Positions 18,373 through 25,300 of a stretch of 64,000 nucleotides of DNA are shown here, one piece after another. Position numbers and translations under genes: made by a program. The notes under the pieces were generated by a model. The model made no database searches and had not been told where the DNA came from. It saw only the letters and a program-made list of their open reading frames with translations. The stretch is from UBA12018 sp051656605. GTDB taxonomy: Bacteria; Bacteroidota; Bacteroidia; Bacteroidales; CAMTPD01. The stretch spans positions 1-64,000 of the forward strand of contig JBOGCF010000017.1 in assembly GCA_051656605.1 (NCBI GenBank), written 5' to 3'. Numbering within the stretch: the stretch's first letter is position 1; each line of letters opens with the position of its first letter.

Positions 18373-18870
18373 TCAAATATCCCAATCCAAGAGACTCCAA
18401 GCATCTTTCTTGTCCGGAATATTGATATCGATATAAGGATTGATCCGTTTGAGTTGAGCTATAAACCGCGGCTCATCGACAGGAGAAATCAAGATATACG
18501 AAGTTCGATCATTTTTCGTAAACGTAACGCCAAGTCGCTTTAATGAAGCAGCCGGAGAAGAAAGCGGATTATAAGAACGTTCGATCGAGCGAATATCTGC
18601 AACGTTAATACGCATAACACGGATAAACCAAACATTCAAAGATAAAGTCGTAGCCGAAATCATATATCGAATACCCGACAACAAAGACATTACAAACGCC
18701 AAAGCTCCAACAAACACCCCCATTTCAACGCAATCCCTACTTCTAAAAACAGTAAAGGAAGCAAACATAAATATTCCCACAATCAAAATGATCAGCAAAA
18801 CACTGATACGAGATCTAAAAACAAGCTGTTTAGTCGCCATACTTCGTTTCGATTTAAGTTTAACATCCAT
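18373..18870 (-). CDS. PH-domain-like membrane protein
   Basis: 165 residues from the ATG at 18870. The reading frame stays open for another 76 codons upstream, but that part lies in a 240-bp repeat that recurs at 21185-21425, so it is not part of the gene. Two hydrophobic segments, VLLIILIVGIFMFASFTVF and GVFVGALAFVMSLLSGI, form a hairpin in the membrane. A bacterial PH-like domain follows (TTLSLNVWFIRVMRINVADIRSIERSYNP, then TSYILISPVDEPRFIAQLKRINP). The latter pattern is typical of the bPH/YcxB-like group. Function unknown. Confidence 0.75.
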   Translation of the reverse strand: MDVKLKSKRSMATKQLVFRSRISVLLIILIVGIFMFASFTVFRSRDCVEMGVFVGALAFVMSLLSGIRYMISATTLSLNVWFIRVMRINVADIRSIERSYNPLSSPAASLKRLGVTFTKNDRTSYILISPVDEPRFIAQLKRINPYIDINIPDKKDAWSLLDWDI

Positions 18871-18944
18871 TTGTCTGGCGTAAATATAATACTCTTCCCT
18901 AAAAAGCAAGTAACCAATCCCATTATTAATCCATGCCACACAGC

Positions 18945-19185
18945 AACATAGCCGACCAATCGCCCGGATCTCTTTACAGGGAACAATCTCAGCGAGTTGA
19001 GCAAATACAAAATGCAACCGCCCAATACTCTTCAAGTAATATTCTGCTACACCACTTCGAAAGACCTTACTAACAACGAAAAGGAGCTGTAATCGCACAG
19101 CTCCTTATTCCTTGCAAATCGTTTGTTTCTTTTTGATCAAAAGAAAACTTCAACCAGAAGAAAAGACGCTGTTTTTCGCTTGTTT
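18945..19185. repeat. 240-bp direct repeat, copy A
   Basis: About 80-85 percent identical by eye to 21185-21425, in the same orientation, with long identical stretches such as those around 18990-19010 and 19040-19080. Both copies keep the minus frame open, but no family is recognised. The two copies bracket the hip/TA/fic region. Copy A also contains a hairpin, GGAGCTGT and ACAGCTCC near 19083-19104, not kept in copy B. Confidence 0.85.
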
Positions 19186-19212
19186 TGCATCCCAAAAACC
19201 AATGTAATTCTA

Positions 19213-19350
19213 TTACTCATTTAATATAGTAGACCTTTTTGCAATAAGCTGCTTATATTCTGCTTTTTCATTTGCCAAATAAACAGAATCATATTCAAAT
19301 CTATCTCCGTTCTCATCTTCTGTTAAAACCCCGGCAAATGTGCTGTACAT
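19213..19350 (-). pseudogene. Truncated HipA N-terminal (HipS-like) fragment
   Basis: A short frame of 45 residues beginning MYSTFAGVLTEDENG and continuing RFEYDSVYLANEKAEYKQL. GVLTED-G-RFEYD-YL is the opening of the HipA N-terminal domain, which in three-gene hipBST systems is a separate protein of about 100 residues. The homology stops after about 40 residues and a stop codon follows just before repeat copy A. It starts 17 bp after the hipB stop, as a second cistron would. I read it as a broken remnant; the kinase part (HipA/HipT) is absent. Confidence 0.7.
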
Positions 19351-19367
19351 ATAAATTTTGGCTTATT

Positions 19368-19592
19368 TCATGGATCGATAAGATTAGTTCGGTCCATAGG
19401 TACAGCGCCGAGCTGCATCCCGAACAATTTTAATACTTGATTTACCTTATCCATTTTCAAGGTTTCTTTACCTTGTTCTAATTCACGCAAAAAGCGAATC
19501 CCCACTCCTGCTTTTTGCGCAAATTCTTCCCGTGATAAACCTAAAGCCTTACGCTTGGTTTTCACATATTCATTTAGTGGTAGATTATCCAT
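19368..19592 (-). CDS. hipB: HipB-like XRE antitoxin/repressor
   Basis: 74 residues from the ATG at 19592 (a TTG at 19598 would add two). The helix-turn-helix is clear: MDNLPLNEYVKTKRKALG, then LSREEFAQKAGVGIRFLREL and a basic tail to the end. This is the y4mF/HipB type of XRE protein that represses its own operon and neutralises HipA kinases. The toxin gene that should follow is only a 45-codon remnant, so the protein may now be an orphan repressor. Two inverted repeats in its promoter (19598-19613 and 19640-19653) are likely operators. Confidence 0.85.
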   Translation of the reverse strand: MDNLPLNEYVKTKRKALGLSREEFAQKAGVGIRFLRELEQGKETLKMDKVNQVLKLFGMQLGAVPMDRTNLIDP

Positions 19593-19597
19593 ATTCA

Positions 19598-19653
19598 ATA
19601 CCTTTTCGGGTATAAAATTAAGAAGATTCTAAAATAGAATACCCGAAAGGGTA
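19598..19653 (-). promoter_or_regulatory. Paired inverted-repeat operators upstream of hipB
   Basis: Two sites of the form TACC(5 nt)GGGTA and TACCC(4 nt)GGGTA: 19598-19613 and 19640-19653. They fit HipB-type operators, which are short dyads near the start. The first lies directly at the hipB start. An extra copy of the same pair occurs at 20450-20505 in the direct repeat. Confidence 0.6.
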
Positions 19654-19689
19654 CAAAAGGATACGATCGGGATTAAATGTATCCAATCT

Positions 19690-19766
19690 CTACTCCGCAA
19701 ACTGATATAAAGTAGTGCGCCCCTCTCCTTGCTTGATTAATAAACCCTTCTCGGTTGCATTTTTAA
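19690..19766 (-). pseudogene. 3' fragment of a fic gene
   Basis: Encodes the ATEKGLLIKQGEGRTTLYQFAE tail identical to the end of the Fic protein at 20542-21156. Upstream of codon 25 from the end the sequence has nothing to do with fic. It is a duplicated end and not a gene. Confidence 0.85.
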
Positions 19767-19866
19767 AGAAAACAAACACAGCAACTTGAATAAAGAATAT
19801 TAAACGTATCGAATTTGTTTCTGTTATATACATGTTATACATTTGTGATACTAAATAAAAAGCACT

Positions 19867-20124
19867 ATGAAAGCTATAACAACAAGAAAACAAACAGCTT
19901 TTCGATTAGATTCCGAATTATTAGACCGACTAAAAGAAGAAGCTAAAAAGCACAATCGAAGCCTTAATAACTTTGTAGAAAGTCTTCTTATGGACATCGT
20001 GTATAACGAGCCAAACGAAGATACAAAAAATGCGATTGAAGAAGCAAAAGCGGGTAAATTTGCAGGCAACATTAAGATGACAGACTTTGAATCATTCATG
20101 AAATCTGTAAACGAAATTGAATGA
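19867..20124 (+). CDS. Ribbon-helix-helix antitoxin of a YafQ-type module
   Basis: 85 residues. The N-terminus is a ribbon-helix-helix DNA-binding motif (KQTAFRLDSELLDRLKEE, then NRSLNNFVESLLM), and the acidic C-terminus (EDTKNAIEEAKAGKF and onward) would wrap the toxin. The stop overlaps the start of the toxin gene by 4 nt (ATGA), the classic antitoxin-toxin coupling. The pair would autoregulate through the RHH domain. It is inserted between two copies of a 169-bp repeat. Confidence 0.88.
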   Translation: MKAITTRKQTAFRLDSELLDRLKEEAKKHNRSLNNFVESLLMDIVYNEPNEDTKNAIEEAKAGKFAGNIKMTDFESFMKSVNEIE

Positions 20125-20384
20125 AAGAACTTCGATACACAACAAAGGCAAAAAAAGACCTAAAAAAATATCGGCACAAACCACATAAGTTACAGAAACT
20201 GTATGAAGTATTAGAGTTTCTGGTACAAGGAAGGGAGCTTCCTGACTATTATTTACCACATAAACTAATTGGTGAATACCAAGGCTGTATGGAATGTCAT
20301 GTAGAAGGCAACTTCCTTTTAATTTGGATTGACTTAGATTATATTGAAATAATTAGAATTGGCACCCATTCTGAATTATTTTAA
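20121..20384 (+). CDS. YafQ-type mRNA interferase toxin
   Basis: 87 residues of the RelE/ParE superfamily. YafQ hallmarks are present: KKDLKKYRHKP near 14-24, YLPHKLIGEYQGCMECHVEG near 44-63, LLIWIDLDYIEIIRIGTHSELF at the end. The C-terminal His of RIGTHSELF is the catalytic His in YafQ. Known members cut mRNA on the ribosome. The antitoxin overlaps it upstream. All key residues seem intact, so the module is probably active. Confidence 0.9.
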   Translation: MKELRYTTKAKKDLKKYRHKPHKLQKLYEVLEFLVQGRELPDYYLPHKLIGEYQGCMECHVEGNFLLIWIDLDYIEIIRIGTHSELF

Positions 20385-20418
20385 AATTCAAGCAACTAAA
20401 AGTCAATACAAGGTCTTC

Positions 20419-20434
20419 ATTCGTCTAGTGGTTA
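20419..20434 (+). other. tRNA-Glu D-arm-like fragment
   Basis: ATTCGTCTAGTGGTTA resembles the D-arm region of bacterial tRNA-Glu, but no anticodon or acceptor follows, and it lies 15 bp before the second 169-bp repeat copy. It may be a chance match or a scar of an insertion next to a tRNA gene. Confidence 0.3.
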
Positions 20435-20449
20435 AACGAATCTGATTCT

Positions 20450-20618
20450 ATACCTTTTCGGGTATAAAATTAAGAAGACTCTAAAATATAACACCCGATA
20501 GGGTACAAAAGGATACGATCCACATTAAATGTATCCAATCTCTACTCCGCAAACTGATACAAAGTAGTGCGCCCCTCTCCTTGCTTGATTAATAAACCCT
20601 TCTCGGTTGCATCTTTAA
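20450..20618. repeat. 169-bp direct repeat, copy 2
   Basis: Copy of 19598-19766. Here the fic end continues into the longer fic frame, so this copy is in the original context for fic, while copy 1 is in the original context for hipB. Confidence 0.85.
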
Positions 20619-21156
20619 GATCGCGACTCGCAGTTGCGGAAGATAAGTCTTTGTAGTGTGTCATATAATCCTTTCGACTAAACGACTGCTTTCCAATTAT
20701 ACGTTTAAACAAATCAATTCGATCATTCGCCTTTATATGCACCGGCTGTTCGCAAAGAATATCATTCAAAGCCTCATCGATAATCTCGAGCATAAACTCG
20801 ATAAACAATGTAGAATCTCCCGACTGATCACATTTCGCCAACGTATCATAGTAGCGTTGTTGCTGATCTTTTATCAACGTTTCGATAGGCAAATAATCAA
20901 ACACCGGATAGTTTGATCGCAGCAAAACAGCTTGCCACAAACGTCCCATTCGTCCATTTCCATCTACAAAAGGATGAATAAACTCAAACTCATAATGAAA
21001 AACACAGCTTCGAATCAAAAGATGATCTTCATCATCCTCTGCATACGCAAGCAACTCTTTCAACTGATATTCCACCAAATGAGCAGGCGGCGCAATATGT
21101 GCAATCTCATTTTCCTTTACCTCTTTAGGCAAAGAATAGAGAGATAACTGCTTCAA
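20542..21156 (-). CDS. Fic-family AMP-transferase domain protein, N-terminally truncated
   Basis: 204 residues. The Fic motif HPFVDGNGRMGR is complete (residues 61-72: His61, Asp65, GNGR 66-69, Arg72), followed by LLRSNYPVFDYLP and a C-terminal winged-helix-like part (KDYMTHYKDLSSATASRDL, then TEKGLLIKQGEGRTTLYQ). Fic enzymes transfer AMP from ATP to protein hydroxyls. Full-length relatives have about 130-170 residues before the IAPPAHLV stretch, including the inhibitory helix; here only about 20 precede it. The frame breaks where the 240-bp repeat copy B begins (about 21185). A truncated, unregulated or dead enzyme is the likely state. Confidence 0.85.
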   Translation of the reverse strand: MKQLSLYSLPKEVKENEIAHIAPPAHLVEYQLKELLAYAEDDEDHLLIRSCVFHYEFEFIHPFVDGNGRMGRLWQAVLLRSNYPVFDYLPIETLIKDQQQRYYDTLAKCDQSGDSTLFIEFMLEIIDEALNDILCEQPVHIKANDRIDLFKRIIGKQSFSRKDYMTHYKDLSSATASRDLKDATEKGLLIKQGEGRTTLYQFAE

Positions 21157-21184
21157 ATTCCTTTATTTATCGCTTTCTCCCGGC

Positions 21185-21425
21185 AGCATAGCCGACCAAT
21201 TGCCCAGATCACTTTACAGAAAACAATCTCAGCGAGTTGAGCAAATACAAAATGCAACCACCCAAAACCCTTCAAGTAATATTCTGCTACACCACTTCGA
21301 AAGACCTTACTAACAACGAAAAGAAACCGTAATCTCACAGTCCCTGATTCGTTGCAAATCGTTTGTTTCTTTTTAGTCAAATGAAGACTGCAACCAGAAG
21401 AAAAGACGCTGTTTTTCCTTCGTTA
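21185..21425. repeat. 240-bp direct repeat, copy B
   Basis: Second copy of 18945-19185, immediately upstream of the truncated fic gene. Between 21426 and 21540 nothing coding is seen. Confidence 0.85.
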
Positions 21426-21545
21426 TATGCCCAATAAGCCAACAATATACTAGCAAAGAGTGTTTCCAATCATATAAAGTAATAAAATTAGTTACCTTTA
21501 AATTGCATTTGGTAGAATAATGGTTACCTTTACCCCTATATTTAA

Positions 21546-21756
21546 ATGAAAGGAGGTCTGAACGCCCCGGAAAGTAAAGGAAGTTATTAAAATACTAGAA
21601 GAAAATGGTTGGTATGAACTCAAAGGACGTGGCAAAGGTTCACATAGAATATACCGACACGACCACAAAGGATGCGTTACCGTTCCAGGAAATCTGAATG
21701 CAGATATGCCATTAGGAACAGAAAATAGCATTCTTAGAAAAGCAGGCCTAAAATAG
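21546..21756 (+). pseudogene. hicA: HicA toxin gene with disrupted start
   Basis: The frame from 21571 encodes 61 residues of a HicA mRNA interferase: KVKEVIKILEENGWYEL, then the double-stranded-RNA-binding-like core GSHRIYRHDHKG (catalytic His) and PGNLNADMPLGTENSILRKAGLK. There is no start codon in that frame: a TGA precedes it and the first codon is CGG. Upstream, the ATG at 21546 is out of frame. Removing the 22 bases after ATGAAAG restores M-K-V-K-E-V. So a 22-bp insertion flanked by AAAG repeats has cut the gene's start. hicB follows 43 bp downstream. Confidence 0.75.
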
Positions 21757-21799
21757 AACACTTCATTTTTTATTAACAACAAGACTAAAATCAAAGAAT

Positions 21800-22225
21800 A
21801 TGACTACCCCCAATAACACAACAAATGTTGTGAAAGTTATAATAGAACAAACCGAAAATAACTACGGTGCTTATATCGAAGGTATTGATGGCATTGTGAC
21901 AGTTGGTAATAATATCGATGAAATTAAAACCAATATCGTAGAAGCAATCGAACTGTTTATCGAAACCTCTAAAGAATTTGGAGATGAAATCCCGGTTGAG
22001 CTTCAAGGCAACTATGAACTTGTTTTCAAGATGGATGTACAGTCGATGCTGAATGTATATTCTAAAATCTTTACAAAAGCAGGCTTAGAAAGACTTACCG
22101 GAATAAATCAAAAATTACTCTGGCACTACGCAACAGGATCTAAAAAGCCAAGAGCCGAACAAGCAATGAAGCTTGAACATGCACTACATAAACTTGGAGC
22201 AGAGTTACTGGCAATCAACTTGTAA
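21800..22225 (+). CDS. hicB: HicB antitoxin
   Basis: 141 residues. The N-terminal part (KVIIEQTENNYGAYIEGIDGIVTVGNNIDEIKTNIVEAIELFI) is the HicB RNase-H-like fold that blocks HicA. The C-terminal part (INQKLLWHYATGSKKPRAEQAMKLEHALHKLG) is a helix-turn-helix for DNA binding. It should pair with the HicA gene upstream, whose start is disrupted. A near-perfect dyad follows at 22257-22295. Confidence 0.92.
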   Translation: MTTPNNTTNVVKVIIEQTENNYGAYIEGIDGIVTVGNNIDEIKTNIVEAIELFIETSKEFGDEIPVELQGNYELVFKMDVQSMLNVYSKIFTKAGLERLTGINQKLLWHYATGSKKPRAEQAMKLEHALHKLGAELLAINL

Positions 22226-22256
22226 TATTATACACCCCAGATGCCATTGTATCAAT

Positions 22257-22295
22257 ACATTGATGATGCTATCATAATGATAGTATCATCAATGT
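22257..22295. terminator. 19-bp dyad between hicB and the NACHT gene
   Basis: A 39-nt palindrome with all 19 pairs formed (one G-T) around a single central base at 22276. It lies between the convergent ends of hicB (22225) and the NACHT gene (22387). There is no strong T-run, so it may be a terminator or a protein-binding site. Confidence 0.6.
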
Positions 22296-22386
22296 AATTT
22301 AACTCTTATCGTATAAAAGGAGGCTAAACTTAGACAAAACAAACTCTACAAGAGTTATATAGAAGAAGGCTATGATAATACAAGCT

Positions 22387-25300
22387 CTAACTCTGCTTCA
22401 GCTCCTTCAACATTTTTTTTGCCTCCTCTAAAGATTGAATTGGATTAAACGTCTTATCATAGTCTTTTTTTATGATTTCAATTTCGCGATTCAAAAAATG
22501 TACATGATCAAATCGTCCATCATTCTTTACAATAAATTCCTCCAAAGCTGTTATTACGTTAGTACAATTGTCTTCGTTCGCAAGAGATAAGGACTTTAAA
22601 CCGTCAATAGCAAATTGATATATCTGACGATTAGAATGTTCTCCTCCAATTATCTTTCCATAATAACATTCCAACATTTGCACGAGATAAGGCAACACTC
22701 TTATATCACTATATTTCAGCCATGAATAACTACGATAACCAAACGGATTCTCTTTGTATTTTGTAATCCAAGCTATACTATTCTCAAGACCTAAAATATC
22801 ACCTGATTTAATTAACAATTCATTTATTCTTTTCTGCTGTTCTTTATTGGCACTCGAATATAAAGGAGTAATCTCTCCCTTAATAAAAGCATAATCTTCG
22901 CTCTTACACAATTCTTCTGCAACTTCAAGCTTCAATATAATATCAAATTCAGACCATATCTTTTTAATATCACGGACAGGTAATCCCTCTTGAAAATATA
23001 ATCGAATAATATTAGTCTTCAAATCTATATCACATGTTGCATCTTTCAGCCGATCAAGAATATCGGAATAAGCTTCCGACAATTTATGCTTAAATATAAA
23101 CTCTACGTGTTCTTTATATACAAGGTCAGACTTAATCCTTGCATCCAGAATATTTTCAATTATATACTCTTCAAATTCTCGCTTATCACACTGGGTATAT
23201 AAACAATCAAGAGAAGGAAGAATACCTTTTAAGTTTCCTGCGCATAAGGTCATATCAAGTAACACTTTCTCTTCACATCTAAAATTAAACCGTGTTTTGA
23301 AGTAAAATAGAAAAAAAGCATAATTATTAATAGAAAACCCAGCACCTTCTCCTTTTTTTACTGTATTAGTAAAATCTATGGCATTAATATGCTTATCGAA
23401 CCAACGCTGTATATAATTACATTGATCTGCTGTTACTTCTATTGTTTGGTTAGAGTCATTCTTCAATAGTTCATGTATTCTTATTATAAGATCCCATTCA
23501 TTAATATAATGACCTATAGACTCTGGTGTTAACTCAAGTTCTTCATCGGAATCAAGAAGTTCATAAATAAAATCAGAAACGGAGCGATTACATAGTTCTT
23601 TTGTTGTATCATAACCAACCATTTCAGATCGAATAGATTTATATTTATCATGAGTTAATGGTGTGTGCATGGAAATAAACATTTCGCATTCATTTTTAAA
23701 TCTGTCGAGATCGAACAAAATATCAAATCCTGATTGATTTTGTTCCTGGTCGTACTTTTCCCAATCAAACTCAGTCGGAAGTATTATTTTCTGGCCTGTG
23801 TGTTTTTCTATTTCTTTGCAAAACTGAAGTCTTTGCTCTTTATCGGAAATACTTAAACAAACACTTTTCAACTCTTCAGCAGACATCTTATTATTTTCAT
23901 AAGCATCTATTATTATGGGATAAGTCTTTAATGATACAACCGCTGCAAGGATACTCATTCGGCGATAATCTAAGTTTCCGACATCGAGAAGCTTATCTAT
24001 TAAGAGCTCAATCGTTTCTGTAATATGAAAAAATGACAATAACTTATTCGATAATTTAGACTCGGTAATACTGATAGAGAGCAACAATACAGATACTGAT
24101 TCAAATACAGATTTACATTTTGGATATGCAATTATTGCATTATCAATCATTCCGTCAAACCACCCATTTATATAACACTCATGCAATAGATTCTTATTTT
24201 GTACTAGCCATTCTAAGATCTCACAAATAGCTTTACCTGATTTACATTGCAATATCGCACTTTCTAGATATAATCTCTCACTTACAAAAGTGATACCCGA
24301 GCGATCTGAGCTATTTCTTGATTTATTTTTCAATAATATAACTCCGAACATTATATACGCAATATACTCTTCGACCTGCCCTTTTTGCAATAATAGATTA
24401 TACATAGATGCTCGGATATATTCGTTTTTTCGATGTTTTAATACGTTGAAGATAGTATCAAGATAACAGCTCCTAATACGTATATTAACTATTGAAATTG
24501 TATCTACAACACTCATTATAAAATTAGGAGTAGCATTTTCTTCTTCCACAAGACTGACTAGTTCCTTTATAACCTTGCCACTATTTATATACGTTGAAAA
24601 GTCCATTTCTCGCAAAACATAAAGAGCATTCATTCGAACCACTTGATCATTTGCTGAATTTGTTGCTTCATCAACTATAAAATCAATACAAGATGGAAGA
24701 TTTCCAAACAATGCGTAATCCCCATAGTTCATTCGTGCATTATCTATCCAGATCTGTTTTGCTTTATAATAATTGAATATCGTGTAGAAAATATCTTCTC
24801 TTAATTGGTCTGTTAATCGTTCAGGTTCTATTCCAATCAAAGCTACAGGATCAGTTTGTGCTAACCAATCAACAAGTGGATCAAACAACTCATCTCCAGA
24901 TCTTAATATAGACAAAAGTAGGGTCAATGTATTCTGCCAGATAGGCATTATACGTCCTGAACCACTACCTAACATTAATTGTTTTATCCCATCCAAATTT
25001 AAGTCTATAAGATATTCAGCCGCAAGATATTCCAGAAAATAAGAGTGTTCAAACCGCCAATGATCTTTTTCGTCTGGAATTAAAAATGAAATTGTATTTT
25101 TTATCAAGCTTACATTCTGTTCTTCTTCACAGAGAAATAAAAGTTCTTTTCCGCTAATGCTACGACGCCCGGATATCACCATAGTCATAGCAATTTCTCT
25201 AGTTTTTTGAAGAATGAAATCTTTAATATTTTCAATATCCTCAAAAGTATCTTTATAATGTACGATATCGTTCTTAACCCTTTTGTCTATAAGCTCATTA

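Larger units (their letters stand above)
19598..19766. repeat. 169-bp direct repeat, copy 1 (hipB operator plus fic 3' end)
   Basis: Aligns without gaps to 20450-20618 (offset 852) with about a dozen differences. It holds the hipB operator pair and the last 25 codons of a fic gene. Together the two copies bracket the RHH/YafQ toxin-antitoxin pair. Confidence 0.85.

Noticed and set aside
18871..19098. N-terminal 76-codon extension of the PH-like protein
   Set aside because: Lies in the 240-bp repeat also present at 21185-21425; the ATG at 18870 gives the natural protein.
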